In this document: positions 1-12,431 of the stretch, one piece after another | Layout: each line of letters begins with the position of its first letter | How positions within the stretch are numbered: position 1 is the stretch's first letter | Assembly (NCBI RefSeq): GCF_012273895.1 | Contig: NC_052104.1 | Span: 8,680,001-8,744,000, forward strand | Direction of reading: 5' to 3' | DNA length: 64,000 nucleotides | Source of the DNA: Zerene cesonia | Lineage: Eukaryota > Arthropoda > Insecta > Lepidoptera > Pieridae | Notes under the pieces: generated by a model | Databases searched by the model: none | What the model saw: only the letters and a program-made list of their open reading frames with translations | Told to the model about the DNA's origin: nothing | Program-made: the position numbers and the translations under genes

Positions 1-1180
1 CATAAATCATGGCCCACTGATTGGATTGCTCCATAGATTGTAGACTACAGACTGTACACGTGTTTCTGCCTTCACATGTTTTTTGTCAATTAATGCTTTA
101 AATAAGGAGGATGCTTCACACTTTTGAGTTACGCTATAAGATTTTTTAAAAGGCATAATTGAAATGTATGTTTGCATTTTTGAATCGGATTTGTCATAAG
201 ATTATATAACTACCTATCCATAATTTTAAATTGGAAGACAAACACGTTATTAAATAAAAATAGAGGGAAGCATGGTATATTTAAATACGCCCTTTCAATT
301 CAAGCACAGTTAAGACGTGTAAGTATTTTAATCTGTGTAGTTTTAAGATCTATAGCAGTGTTTTAATGTATTAATTCAAATTCTAAGTAGTAGGTATTCT
401 TTAAATATTTAGTCATATTTTAATAGTTTCTTGCCGTGTGTAAGTTGGAGCGAATAAGGTACTAACTATGAACCTGTTTAATTTTCAGATCTTTCTTTCT
501 AACTAGTATTGTGGCAGTATTTTAAATTTAATATACATTCAAAATAATACTTTTTTTGTATTCTCTTGTCGTGGTTACTTGAGAGCGTATAAGGTATTAG
601 GACGCCACCTCTATAAAATGCTTCTTCTGTGACGGGTGAAAACGCGGTTTTTGCCAAACCAATTAATTGAGGCAGCCTGTGCCGTATTGGATGCTGGTAA
701 CACCATAATTTGCTTTTATTACTATTTATATAGCCTTTAATTATTTTATTTTGTTCACCGAAAACTAACAAGGCCCTAAAACATTTTATTAACACGTTTA
801 CGAAGCCTCTATCTTGATAATATTTCGTGTGAAATTTTGTTTTAAGATTTTTAAAGGTTAATTCGTATTTGAGGGCTGAGAAGCGATATTTTTATAGCAG
901 TTTTCGTTTGTTTGGTTTTTAATAAAGGTAATTATGGATATACAAGTGATTAAATATTTTTATTTCTATGTACAATGTACAGTTAGCTATAGGTATACAT
1001 TAAGTACCAATAAAAAAATTTAAAACTATGTTGTTGATTAAAAATCTTGAATTATTAATCTTTATCTTCAACTCTTTTATAATAAAAAAAGATTGTTGTT
1101 AGTTTGATAATTCCGCTATCTTTCTACATCAAAGTCTCATTCGAAACGAAATAAATTTACATATAAATATGTATTTTAAT
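1..1180. other. AT-rich intergenic sequence, nothing recognised
   Basis: No supported gene or terminal-repeat structure. The minus-strand frame at 499-795 has no coding character that I can see and lacks neighbours or splice context. Confidence 0.5.
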
Positions 1181-1439
1181 GTGGGAGTCGAGCACGCTTC
1201 GGCACGAATTGGGCCAGCTCGCACCGGGGAAGTACCACACCCCCACAGAAGACCGGCGTGGAATAGCATGCTGTTGTGTTTCGTACGGTGAGTGGGGGAG
1301 CCGGAGGTTCGTTTCCTTTTCGCCATCTTTCCTATTCCATTACTTCTTTTCAGCTGTCTCTGCGAATGTTCATGAGCGATGGTGATCGCTTACCATGAAG
1401 CGAACCACCAGCTCCTTTGCCCGCTTATGGCATAAAAAA
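1181..1439 (+). repeat. SINE family A copy (gtgggagtcgagcacgcttcgg head, LINE-like tail)
   Basis: Shares its 5' block (cgaattgggccagctcgcaccggggaag) and the CAGAAGACCGGCGTG core with copies at 26356 and 52076. It ends in a tail (accatgaagcgaaccaccagctc...cataaaaaa) resembling the 3' end of the LINE copies at 21087 and 42608. It lacks part of the middle present in the 26356 copy. Open frames over it in both directions are artefacts of its GC-rich block. Confidence 0.8.
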
Positions 1440-3552
1440 TGAAGTGTTTGCGTAACATAACCACAAAAGAACTAAAAATACCATAGTATTATATAATATA
1501 TAGTATAAAATCTAGAAAAGCAGATAAAAAAAATTTAAAACTACTGGTCAAACTAAATTGGCGCCAAATTGTTTTTTTAAACATAAAATTATCGAACCGT
1601 TTTATTGTCTATTGGACTGCCGTTTCTATAATCATAACAATTGGTCTATTAGAGAAAAAACTTTGCTATTATTGAACTAACCGTTGCAGAGTAATTTAGA
1701 AAATGGTTTATTTGTTTATGATTATAAGTTCGTTCGTTAAATATAACACGCTACTAGGTATGGCTGTAAAAATAAGATGTATAAAATATGTGATTTACAT
1801 TTACAATCGATCTGAAGAATTAATTATTATCCAATTCTTATAAATATAGACAAATCGAAATATATATTTTTGATCATAACTACAGTTTTCATATGGTGTC
1901 TACGACACGTCTTAATGTGTGACTATTTACCTTACCACGTTGTTATAAGATACCTTATTGAATCAAACTCTATTACACTACCATATAATTACCGATACAA
2001 GACTCTATTCCGAAAAATGCAAATCATTTATATACAAAACGATAGCCGATCATTCAACTTCACTTCGAAGTTCTTACAAAACAAATAACAATTTGTTAGT
2101 GTTATATACCTTTACAAATTACGATTTCAAAAAATTACAACCCTCACGAATTTCTAAAACAAAAAACTGCTCCCAATAGTGTTAACAAGGCACGAAAGTA
2201 ACATCGAAAACAAACAAACATAATTTATTATATTTACACGGCAGAATTAGATTGCACCAAAACGATCCCGAATGCCTATAATCGATCCAGCGCAACCAAT
2301 AATCAGATTTAATAACATCATCATAGTTTGCAATGTTTCGATGAAGGTGCCGAAAGAATCCACCCAATTATTTTCATATGTAAAACTGCACCTACTAGCA
2401 AATTAATTGCCGTGTAAACTTCAGTTAATATGAAATTTGTTATTTAACTAATATAAGAACATCTAGAAGGCTATTGATTATGAAAGTCGGGTATAAAAGG
2501 CATTTCTGTTGCTATTATACACCCTTTTCGTTATTAAATGGTATATGGTATAATAAAAACTCTTTACGCCGGAGTTTTAAATGCTCTACGGAACTGGCTG
2601 TTACACAAATATTAAAAACAAATAAACAAAAAATAACATCCCAAAACAAATTCAAAATTCGAATTACAATACATATTTGTAATGCGCCAATCACAAGAAC
2701 TATTAACGCAGAAAGCTGTCACCGAAACATCAAAAAATATCGACAATCATAAACCAATATTTTTGCTAATAACGCCGCTTGCAAAGACAATAATTAGTTT
2801 TTTTCGTATTTGCTTAACGAAGTGTGCTATTTAGTCGCGTTGTACAAAATTTATTTTGTGACCACCAAATTAAATGAAGCACTTAAAACATAAGCACTAA
2901 GGAACAAAATACAACTGCTTTACCGAAAGAGATAGCAACAGTCAATATTCTTCGACAAAGATCTTTCAACTATTAGAATTTTACATGTTTATAAAATGAA
3001 CCCTCAGTCAATGGATTACAGTCCAATTTATACCGACAAGTTCACTAATGTGCCTACTTAACTTCGTAGTTTCCGTTTGCGGTTAGCGACAAAGACATTT
3101 TTTGCAAAGATTTTGCGTAGTTTTTGCATCTGTGCGAAGGTGGCCGGCGCCTGCGCACTGACTTGCGCTTTTCGTCTATTTGTCATAAATGCGGTGGCCT
3201 TTGTAAAAAAAAACATGTAAATATTATTTTTGCAAATTATGGATCTGTTTTGTGTAATTATAGTTAAAAATTTTAATTCTCTAATTACCTGTGCATTTGT
3301 TAAATCTGTACAAATGATACCTATAATTTTCATCGGAGAATTTCAAAAGGGAAATTTAAACACAACATTATCTAAAACAATAAATATTTATCTTATCATC
3401 ATAATAACAACAATGTGTGAATTCAAATAAGTATCCAATGTTACCTTAATATAAATTTACAAAACTTTGAATTTAGCAAAGATTTTCATATTAAGAAAAT
3501 CGAATTAAGCGTAATTGATGAATGCGTGATGATGGTGATGATGATGATGATG
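1440..3552. other. AT-rich intergenic sequence with an E2F-like palindrome
   Basis: No supported gene. TTGGCGCCAA, a perfect palindrome, is at 1558-1567. Frames of 60-90 residues on both strands are low-complexity and AT-driven. Confidence 0.45.
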
Positions 3553-3841
3553 ATCCCAGTGGTTTAGGACCTTGTACTTAAAGCGAAATGTTGGAGACCG
3601 GTCGAGCGCGCAAAAATATTGATTTTTCAGTTTATGTACACACGATACACATTGTCACTGCTCGAAACGGTGAAGGAAAACATCGTGAGGAAACCGGCAT
3701 GTCGAAGAATGAAAAGTTCGACGACCGCACCGCACTGCACTTGGCCAGCGTAGATTAAGGCTAAGATTATGTGAACCCTCATAGAAGGCCTGAGTCCCTG
3801 CAGTGGGACAGTATATGAGCTGATGATGATGATGATTATGA
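3553..3841 (+). repeat. tRNA-derived SINE family B with (GAT)n tail, diverged head
   Basis: Body matches the copy at 34571 (gaaacggtgaaggaaaacatcgtgagg; gaaccctcatagaaggcct; agctgatgatgatgatg tail). The tRNA head is degraded. A (GATGAT)n run also precedes it (3524-3553), so the element may have inserted into, or next to, an older tail. Confidence 0.75.
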
Positions 3842-5602
3842 TCATCGTCATCTCAAAACATTGAACTCAATAGCTTGTTTTCTTCTGAGTTCTGTAGAAT
3901 AATATAGTAACTGTACCTGGTAAAGTTATATTTAGAAAAATGGGAGAATTAATGAAGACAGTCAGCTACTTAAAACTCGAAACTCTTCCAAATTAGTATT
4001 AATAACTAAAATATAATTATTAACAGTATGTATACATTAATAATGTTCATTAAAACTTCTCTTCACAAGCAACCGCACCTCATATGAAATAAGTTCTATA
4101 ATGAGAAATAATTTTATATAATAACCCACCCACTTCCTTCGGCCTTGGAACAAAATAAACAAACACAATGTTTTACCATAAAAGCCTTATTTCATTGCGT
4201 GATCATTGTGAGGGAAACTCAATAGGCCTTCTTCAGAACAAAATTGAATGGAAAACCAGGGTCGGACTTGGTGCAACAAAACATGTAAATAAATTTGAAG
4301 TTATTGCGTGTAATATTCTCATAATTATTAAAACACAAAACCGCTTTCAAACTATCAGAGCTATACCAAATGTAAATAGAACCACGGGAGGCAGCAGCTT
4401 TTAAATAAAGTTGTATTATCAAAATTGGTTCACCCCGACAAAAATTCTGCAACGAACATTTTTACCAAATTAATAATGGAGTCGTTCCAAACTGAATTTT
4501 GTCAAGAGTGTGATACTAGGGCGCCAGGACATCAAACTCCTTTTCAAATTCAGCCCTGTAACAAGGGCAGGGTACCGTTTACTTACAAATTGCCTTTTAT
4601 GTCTCAAAGGTCACTAAATGAGGTCCCCTTTTCAGCGCTATACTGTGGTCTGCTTACTTGTAAAAAGCGCAATTAGTTATTATGTAAGATGACCCAATTC
4701 TTTAGTCCAACTGTATATTTTTTTGATTTGAATAGCATTTCCATTCACCTAAAAGAATATATTATCTGGGTTGTTTTTTCAAACACTAGGTTAGGATTTA
4801 AAAGAAGGAAGGACCTAGCAGCAGTGGTGTCTTTGTGATCTAGATGTTCGATTTAAGAAAAAGCATTTGAGACGAAGCATGAGACTTATCTCATAAATGC
4901 TTTTTCTTTTAATCTATACAACTATATTTATTTATTTTTCCACTAAAAATCGCTGAAATTTCGAGAAATTCCGCATAAATAACTCCTATCGAGACTGGTC
5001 TCTATGCAATGTGACTCTACCTATAAAACATACTTCAAATAAATCGAGTAATTAAGCATGATTGACCAGCCACAAATAATTCAAACAATGATTTGATTTC
5101 AACAAGCAGAACAGATGCTGAAAAATAATATAATTGATTAAAAAACTATAATTTCTAATGCGTGTTGTTTCTGCCTCTAGGATTAGGTGTTGATTTGGCC
5201 GCGGGTCAAAATCAACACATTATATTACTCTGATTCGTTCAAAAATCGATTTTATATCATTATGATATTATAGTAATCGATGCGTGATACTGTTGGATGT
5301 TCGTTTTAATTGTATAATGTTAGTTTTTGCAAATTATATAATCGATTTGTTTATTTCATCATGCCGATATATTGATACAACCCGAATGGAGATAAATGTT
5401 TTATTCGTTAACAATTGGTGTTTAATGTGAACTAGGCGATCGTCCTGACTCCGCCCGGGTTGAGACGGGATTGTTAAAAAAAATTACAGGGTTTTTAGTT
5501 TATTTATTGTGGAATCCTTTTTGGACGGAAAAATTTTAGCCAAGGATTGAAAATTCGCCTTTATGTCGATTAATTAAGTGTAAAGTACATAATATACTCG
5601 TA
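3842..5602. other. Intergenic sequence, nothing recognised
   Basis: AT-rich. The 4490-4680 part is less AT-biased and open in the plus frame for about 80 codons but has no in-frame ATG near its left end. I see no domain in it. Confidence 0.4.
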
Positions 5603-5778
5603 CTAGCTGACCCGGCAAACGCTGTTCTATCTTACTTTTATAATTAAGGGGTAAGATAAATAGATGTTGGCCGATTCACAAACATAAAATTACATGATCA
5701 TCGATCCAGCTGTTTCGGAGGAGTATCGTATCTAACATTGCGACAAGAGAATTTTATTTATATATATATATATATAGA
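5603..5778 (-). mobile_element. Non-autonomous Helitron, family 2
   Basis: Read on the minus strand it starts TCTATATA..., contains the degraded body shared with 10913 and 47153 (tttcggaggagta), and ends in a CTAG preceded by the ggcaaacgctgttc hairpin side. It lies between host A and T as Helitrons do. The 5' end is expanded to a (TA)n run. Confidence 0.7.
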
Positions 5779-8437
5779 GTAGAGATAGTCCTGTGTAACA
5801 GTGTATACGCTTTTTGTACAAATATGCTATTTTCTTACGTTTTTTAAAGATTTATTTGATGTATACAATTACTAACATGCGTAGATATGTCAATGAAACC
5901 ACGTAAATAACTTGCTCTTATTTTCTATTCATTATACCTACTTTTCAAAATGAGAGGGTCAGTACGCTTTACGAAGTGGAAGTGTGTTCTGTCACGGTCA
6001 CTTAACATAGCCAGTCAGGGCAATTTGTCAAGAATTCTGCAATTGTATCAATTGCTGTCCAACGGTTCCTAATAATCGTAACAATAAATTATACTCAGAA
6101 ATAGTATAGAGCTAAAGACTCAAATGTAAACATAATTAGATGACTTTGTTCGTTTTAAATTAGGTACTATGAGATTCTACAATAACAGGGACGAGTATGA
6201 CACTTGACTAATTTCGTGACAAATGACATTTGAAAAATACTTCTAAATCCTTTTATAGTAGGGGAGGCCAAGATACTAAATGAGGATTTACTCAGGCGTC
6301 CCGGAAACCTATTGGAATTCGTAGTTTTGACGATAGCAAAAAAAGTCCTATAATGTTTTTTTGATTTTTAGTATTATACCCTACATCTAAATTAAGTACA
6401 AACATTATTCCTCAACTTATCCATTTCGCTTTAATTAATATTTGTGACGTCACATAATCGCAAAGAATCAATCCTATTCTCATTTGAATTCCATATTATA
6501 AGGTTAGGTTTAGCGATAAGGATTGCTGCAAGCTTGATTCATTTATGAAACTAACAAGGAACCAAGTTTTTTTTATTATATCAGTTTCAAACAAAATTCT
6601 AGTAATAACTGAATATATAATATAAACACATTCTCCAATAATATGAACATATCAAAAAGCTTTAGTTTTTTTAAGTGAGCCCCTTTCAGACCTTATTTAT
6701 TGTACTAATTTACATGTTTTGTTTATCTTGAACTTCGATGCAGCGATTGAATTAACTAAGATACGCGTTTTTTTTATTTCTTAATATCATATTCAAACAA
6801 AAATACGCATCTAATTGAGAAGTTTCCTCATTTTTGGGGACTTCCTAATACAGTTTTTTGCTGTTCCTCATAGGCTATATTTAAAACTAAGGAAACTTTC
6901 GTAATATTGTATAAAGTCATATCCTCCCGCCGGAACTATTTATCTAGCTATAATATTAGTAAAAACCTCCCATGAAGATCCAAAATGGACCATTAAATGT
7001 GTCAATTTTAACAGCTTCTGTCCGCCGCTCTATAATTTCGCTAAGCTATATGTTATCTGTGTGTCACTTTTGACGGATGTAATTTGGCGGGAATCGTTTT
7101 GAAATATTTAAAGCGATACTTTTTTATACACCCTTCACAAAGGTTATAGTATATTACAGCTTGCTTTTAGTTTTTTTTAGAAAAATATAAAGAAGGATCA
7201 CATTATTTCAACAGTAACTTTTACTATTTCAATGATTATTTTAAATAGTAATATACATTTACAAGTTGTAAACTTCGTTCCGCGAGGGAAGTTATTTAGT
7301 TTTGGCAACATCCGCCTATCTGTGTGGCCATGTAAAACAATCAAGTCATATTATCATAATTTTATGATCTTCATTTCAGAACAGAAGATTATTTTTGAAT
7401 ATATTACTGGCTATTGTTAGCCTAATAAAGCTATTTCGATGGCAAATTATATTCATTAAGTGTTTGGGACTTTTTGATATATCATTTATTTTTCAGAACC
7501 GATAATACATACATTTAAAGTGTGGAATTAATTTATCGCTTGTCTAAAATATCACCGTAGAAGAAAAAAATTTATATATAATGTACGTTTAAAAATATAT
7601 TTCTTTCTTTATTACTTAATGATAAGTTGATTTCACAATTCAATGTTCAATATAAACGTAAAACTGTATTATTTTGCATATGTTTCCTAGTACCTACGTT
7701 CCTTTATTTATGTATATATGTATTTTATCAATCCTTTCCTTATCAGTTACCCCTTCAAAGCGAGCGACACGTTGCAAATGCCCTTTGCAAAGTTAATAAA
7801 AATAATAAATAAAAATAAGTTTATTTGAACCAAAAACAGAAATACACTGCAGACATTTCATGAATTATGTAGGTACATTAGAGTTTCATAGCATCTATTT
7901 TAGTTAAAAAGCTCAGTTGCTCTTTTAGTAAACAAAACACAAATAATATTATATAATTTTTGTTAAAGTATATATGTGAAAATATTACTAGAATATGAAA
8001 CAAAGGTCAAATTACAATTATACAGTTCTACTTTTAATAAATTAAAGCTTTTACTTAGAATTTGTGTTTCCAGAACCAAGAAGAATCAGCCAGACATCAA
8101 TAACATAACATAATTCTCAATTTAAAGATTTAACCCTTTTCGGAAGTAACCCGGAACAAATAACACCATAACGGTTAACGCTCCGCCACTCTAACTGTAT
8201 AACTGTATACGGTTACGGACGACCCCTACTTTTGTGAAAATTATTACGCGTCACTTGCAGTGTATCCCGTTACGATTGAGGCTGTTCTGCCTTTAGTTTT
8301 AGATTTGTTGCATGAATTCAGTTGTTTTTAATATTATTTTTGAGTATACATGGGGAATTGGTTTTTGGTGTAGTGGTTTTGGAGAATATTGTGTGGTGAA
8401 TAAGCTTTAGTCTAATTTTTGTTATGAAAATTATGTA
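5779..8437. other. AT-rich intergenic sequence
   Basis: No gene found. 7735-7800 contains a short SINE A fragment (tccttatcagttaccccttcaaagcg). No conserved block stands out. Confidence 0.4.
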
Positions 8438-8481
8438 CTTTTGCAGTATTTACAGCAATTCTGCTGTAAATACTGCAAAAG
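8438..8481. repeat. Perfect 20-bp inverted repeat with a 4-nt loop
   Basis: Left arm 8438-8457 (CTTTTGCAGTATTTACAGCA), loop ATTC, right arm 8462-8481, with no mismatch. The stem is too short for a standard pre-miRNA, and no repeat family hallmark surrounds it. Confidence 0.9.
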
Positions 8482-9179
8482 TTTGAGTGTTATTTTCATA
8501 TACAAGCTAGTTATTTAATCACCAATTCATAATGTTTATTGTATATTATTATTGCCCAATTTATGAAACAAAGTTGAAATCTCAAAAAAGGTATGCGTGG
8601 GGACATTTCTACTATTTACCTTCTTTCCTATTTAATAATTTTAAATTACATTAATGTAATTAAATGGGAATATACGACATAATATCAAAACAAAGTTAAA
8701 ACTGTGCACATAAATATTTAAGCTGTTTCCCACAAAAATCATGCCAGGTACATTCGAGCAAGTGGGCGATTTTTTAACGTGAAATCTGAGCCTTGTTGGG
8801 GGGTTAATGGCGCGGAAAATGTTCGAAAAAAAACACGTTCCTGACCCGATTCGACCCATCGTAATGTTTAGACGAGACTCGTGACGACTGTCAAACATTG
8901 TTATTTTTTTTATCTGTTAAATATATTTTTATTATTGTATGAGGCTTATGTGCTTGGAGGGGCAACTTTAATTATTAAGGCTCGTGGAAAAAGTGGGAAC
9001 AAATTAGGTTCAGAAAAATATATGACTAATGGAAATTATGCAATTATTGAGGGTTCAGAAGTGAGGTTTGTATATAGTTTTGAAGTCTGCACCAAATATT
9101 ATGCTTTTAATTACTGTACCATAAAAAAATGATGAAAATCTCTGTGCTCAAAAACTAAATGCATAAAATTACATATAAA
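8482..9179. other. Intergenic, possible old repeat around 8750-8890
   Basis: The 8750-8890 stretch (cattcgagcaagtgggcg; gacccgattcgacccatcg) is less AT-biased than its flanks. It gives an 85-codon minus-strand frame from an ATG, without recognisable protein features. Confidence 0.3.
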
Positions 9180-9345
9180 TCTAAACTAATAATACAGAAT
9201 CAAGAAGTTTGCTTGTTTGAACACGCGTATCCAGTAACTACTGGGCTGATAAAAAAAAAAATATTTTACCGTTGAATGTTTACCTACTTTATTCCTGAGT
9301 GCTTACCTATATATGTACCTCGAGCAAAGCCGGGGGAGACTGTCG
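9180..9345 (+). mobile_element. Degraded Helitron-like remnant
   Basis: Contains eroded versions of the shared phrases: aaactaataatac near the left, gtttgaacacgcgtatcc and ccagtaactactgg in the middle, and tgtacctcgagcaaagccggggg at the right. Confidence 0.45.
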
Positions 9346-9774
9346 TTATGAAGATTCGAAGATGATATGATACATAGGTCTGTTTATAGGACAGTTGACA
9401 TCGACTAATCTATTATAATAAATAATAATACACCGCTACAAACAAAATCAATTGAATCTGCTAAATTATTTACGACTTTTGCTATTTGTTCTTAATAATT
9501 TTAACAGTATTAGTTAGGTAATTTTATAACAAAAATTGAGTTAAAATGAACAAAATCGTGGATTTAGGTAACGTGTGTGAGATTCTGAAAATCAACCAGA
9601 CCACCGGGTGAAGGATGATGCTTCGAAGATATATAGAAATAGAAGTGTTTTCGAATACTTGTAATATAAAAGAGACATATCAAGTGAATAAAATAATATC
9701 TATAAAGAGGAGTATAAAGAGGAGTTCGTTATAATTTACAGGACTAAGGACAAGAGAGACAGCCGGGGTTTTCT

Positions 9775-9888
9775 CCAAAGTTCTCGATCCCGTGGGTTTT
9801 CCAAAATCAATTTGTATTAGTGGTTTAGGCGTGAAAAAGAGACAGACAGATAGATTTACTTAAGCATTTATGATATCAGTAGGGATTA
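9775..9888 (-). mobile_element. Helitron fragment, 5'-end part only
   Basis: caatttgtattagtggtttaggcgtgaaaaagagacagacag...atcagtagggat is the same 5' end as the fuller copy at 30186-30415, read on the minus strand. Confidence 0.5.
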
Positions 9889-10214
9889 TAAATGAGAAAA
9901 AAATAATTCTATCTATTTATTCAATGTTCCATATTTTAAATTTTGAAGCACAAACGCATTTAGATAATTTTGAATTAAATATGAGGTAACTTATCATGGG
10001 AATAAGTAATACGTAAAATGTATGCCTTTTTAGGTACTTTTAAAAGGAAGTATACTATAGCCTAATATATTTGATAAATATATACTATTTCTACCCATAT
10101 AAAATATTGTAAAACACACGATTTGTTCAAGTTTTACATATTCTTTAACATTCACTTTGAATATAAAATGAATGTTATCTCAACTATTTAGGTATTATTT
10201 TTATAGGTTACTTA

Positions 10215-10395
10215 CTAGCTGTCCCGGCGAACTTCGCAACGCCATAGAATATTGTTTCGACATATTTTCCTTATCGTTCTCACCTTTTATACCTTCCCTA
10301 GACCTCCACGGACATATCAAGGCCAAAATAAGATAAATCCGTTCAGGCGTTCTCGAGTTTTAGCGAGACTAACGAACAGCAATTGATTTTTATAG
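10215..10395 (-). mobile_element. Helitron-like element, eroded 5' end
   Basis: Begins with CTAG, then gctgtcccggcgaacttcgc, the terminal hairpin side of a Helitron 3' end read on the minus strand, and continues with a diverged body. The TC end is not clear. Confidence 0.5.
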
Positions 10396-10912
10396 GTTAT
10401 TAAATAGTTTTAATCATATCCAGTAAGCCTAGGTCGTTGTAAATCAAAGGCCACCTACAGTCCAGTGTTGAGTTTCACCCACCTCGCGACTCCACTGAAA
10501 ACTATATCAGGTTCGATTCCCGGCGGTGTCGTATGGTGACTGGTTCTCACTTCATTCATTTTTAAATCTGGTTTAGACATTATTGAGGATTTAGGTCTTA
10601 TAATATAATGCTATTAAGGTTTTTTTACAGGAAATTACGCGTTTGATAAAAATGCAATGTTAAGTCAATATTATTTATATCGTTCAAAATATATAGCATT
10701 ATTTTTCTAATATTCCTGAATAAATACAAATAAAATATTGAATATAAAGTTATTAATTTGATCTAATACTATATTTCAATGATACTTCAGATTATGCTGT
10801 CGTAGATACTTACAAAAAAATTAAAGCTGAAATAATTGGAACGTTTAAAAAGATATGTATAGAATTAAACATTTTCGTAGCGAAACATCTATATTATCTA
10901 TGTCAGCATATC
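10396..10912. other. Intergenic; 10430-10560 possibly tRNA-SINE-like
   Basis: ggttcgattcccggcggtgtcgtatgg near 10510 resembles a B box (GGTTCGATTCC), so a decayed tRNA-derived element is possible. Otherwise AT-rich and featureless. Confidence 0.3.
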
Positions 10913-11085
10913 TCTAATATATAAAATTCTCGTGTCACAGTTTTCGTTGCCATACTCCTCCGAAACGGCTTGACCGATTTTGATGAAATTTTTTATGCTA
11001 ATCCGGTATCTATGAGAATCGGCCAACATTTATTTTTCATCCCCCTAAATCATAAGAGTAAGGCAGAACAGCGTTTGGGTCAGTC
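10913..11085 (+). mobile_element. Non-autonomous Helitron, family 2
   Basis: Starts TCTAATATATAAAATTCTCG after host sequence, then ccatactcctccgaaacgg and ttgaccgattttgatgaaat, and ends with ggcagaacagcgtttggg, the 3' hairpin half. The final CTAG has mutated to cagt. Confidence 0.7.
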
Positions 11086-11700
11086 ATTTATAACATTTCA
11101 AATCAGTAACCTAAAGTCAAATTAATCTTATGTTTAATACGTTCTAAATACCTTATTATTAAACCTTCAATGAATTTATATATATGAAGGAAATATACAC
11201 ATAATGCGTTATATTTTCACCTTTACTAATTACATGCTAAGGGGCGATTTTTCACACTTTAGTTATATTTATATGTCAAATATTATATTAAACAACCATT
11301 TCATTAATGTATTCTATTTAACCGTCTTGACATTTTGCAGGGAAGATTTTTATATTGTTGTGTAATACAACAGATAACATATAATAAATACTACTATACT
11401 AGTAATATTTACTCATAATACTTTATTCGACGCATCATTTTTACTGAAATATCGGTCCTAAATCTAAGTGCATACTTAAGAAATGCTTATGTTTACGCTA
11501 AGTCCTAAATATATTAAACTGATTACATACTAGATCCATTAATGTACATTTTTTCACTTTAGTCATAGGTTCATCAATCGTAACATTATTAATATCAATA
11601 ATTAAATGTTATCTGGTATTACAATAAAATGCATCCCAGTATCATTATCTGAACACGGCATCAATTTAATATCTATAAATATCCTTTATTAATATTGTTA

Positions 11701-11893
11701 TCTATTACAAAGGGCAAAAATAGGTTGGCACGAAAGTAGAGTATCAAACAATACCGTATACTCGGCACACGCACTGCCGGGGAACAAATAATTAATGATG
11801 ATTGGCCTCAAATTACCCTCTCGATCGCATCTGCCATCTCTTTCGGACACAAACAAAAAGCCTTATCGCACTCGCTCCAACACAACAGGAAAA
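11701..11893 (+). promoter_or_regulatory. Proximal promoter region of atonal
   Basis: About 190 bp of unusually mixed-composition, non-repetitive sequence directly upstream of the TATA-like box. It contains an inverted CCAAT (gattggc near 11799), ATTA homeodomain cores (aattaatga near 11790) and the CATCTG E-box. No repeat element was seen in it, unlike most of the window. Confidence 0.4.
11828..11833 (+). promoter_or_regulatory. E-box CATCTG upstream of atonal
   Basis: A CANNTG site 61 bp before the TATA-like box. A second E-box, CACCTG, is at 11954-11959 between the predicted TSS and the ATG. Proneural bHLH genes commonly autoregulate through such sites; binding here is inference. Confidence 0.35.
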
Positions 11894-11900
11894 TATATAA
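11894..11900 (+). promoter_or_regulatory. TATA-like box of the atonal gene
   Basis: TATATAA followed by GGG lies 67-73 bp before the atonal ATG. Transcription would start near 11925-11930, giving a 5' UTR of roughly 40 nt. No intron needs to be assumed between this box and the start codon. Chance occurrence is possible in AT-rich DNA, but the surrounding 150 bp is noticeably less AT-rich than the region. Confidence 0.5.
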
Positions 11901-11966
11901 GGGTTGACAGGTAAACGGGAGCGATAGAACCCTTCGGGACGTTGTTGCGTGTACACCTGTGTCAAA

Positions 11967-12431
11967 ATGGCAACCGATACTTACGGTCATCGGCTAATGT
12001 ACTCCGAGAAGGATATATTTTCGTCTGACGTCATGCTGGAGTATTCGACGGAGGAATGTTATCTGAATTGGCCGAGGTCGCCCGATTCGGGACGGTCCAG
12101 CTTGGAGCCGACCCCGTCGCTGGACGGGAGCCACGAGTCTTCCCACATCGCGTACAGAGGATTGCCAAACGACATTCTAGAAGATTCTGAGGACGTGGAC
12201 ATGGAAGGATCTGGCAAACGTCGGGGCAGAGCGACCAGCGCTGCTGTGCTGCGGCGACGTCGCCTGGCTGCGAACGCGCGGGAGAGACGGCGAATGCAGA
12301 ACCTGAACAAGGCTTTCGACAGACTCCGAGGGCACCTACCTTCGCTGGGAGCTGATCGCCAGCTCTCTAAGTACGAGACCCTGCAAATGGCCCAGACCTA
12401 CATCGCGGCGTTGTACGAACTCCTACAGTAA
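11967..12431 (+). CDS. ato: Atonal-family proneural bHLH transcription factor, intronless
   Basis: Single-exon frame of 154 residues. I start it at the ATG at 11967 (context tcaaaATGg). The frame extends upstream only through a GTG, with no in-frame ATG. Residues 1-95 are acidic and rich in Ser and Pro (a DSEDVDMEGSG stretch at about 73-83) and look disordered. Residues 96-108 are the basic region (RRRRLAANARERR), helix 1 is about 109-122 (MQNLNKAFDRLRGH), the loop about 123-133, and helix 2 about 134-153 (LSKYETLQMAQTYIAAL). The protein ends one residue after helix 2. MQNLN, AFDRLR and QMAQTYI match insect Atonal better than Amos or Cato, which carry MNSLN in helix 1. Known role: heterodimerises with Daughterless on E-boxes and specifies photoreceptor and chordotonal precursors. 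It is much shorter than Drosophila Atonal (about 310 residues) because the N-terminal region is short. GC content is far above the flanks. Family assignment is firm; a single ato/amos ancestor-type gene is the main alternative. Confidence 0.92.
   Translation: MATDTYGHRLMYSEKDIFSSDVMLEYSTEECYLNWPRSPDSGRSSLEPTPSLDGSHESSHIAYRGLPNDILEDSEDVDMEGSGKRRGRATSAAVLRRRRLAANARERRRMQNLNKAFDRLRGHLPSLGADRQLSKYETLQMAQTYIAALYELLQ

Noticed and set aside
1129..1385. Overlapping frames on both strands
   Set aside because: Both lie within SINE A; similar frames recur at the other copies (for example 52016-52298).
5760..5776. Independent (TA)n microsatellite
   Set aside because: It is the expanded AT-rich 5' end of the family 2 Helitron at 5603-5778.
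11949..11966. Six-residue N-terminal extension of Atonal
   Set aside because: It would start at GTG at 11949; the first ATG with good context is at 11967.
12059..12310. 83-codon minus-strand frame opposite atonal
   Set aside because: Shadow of the high-GC Atonal coding sequence; Arg- and Ser-rich composition comes from the opposite strand.
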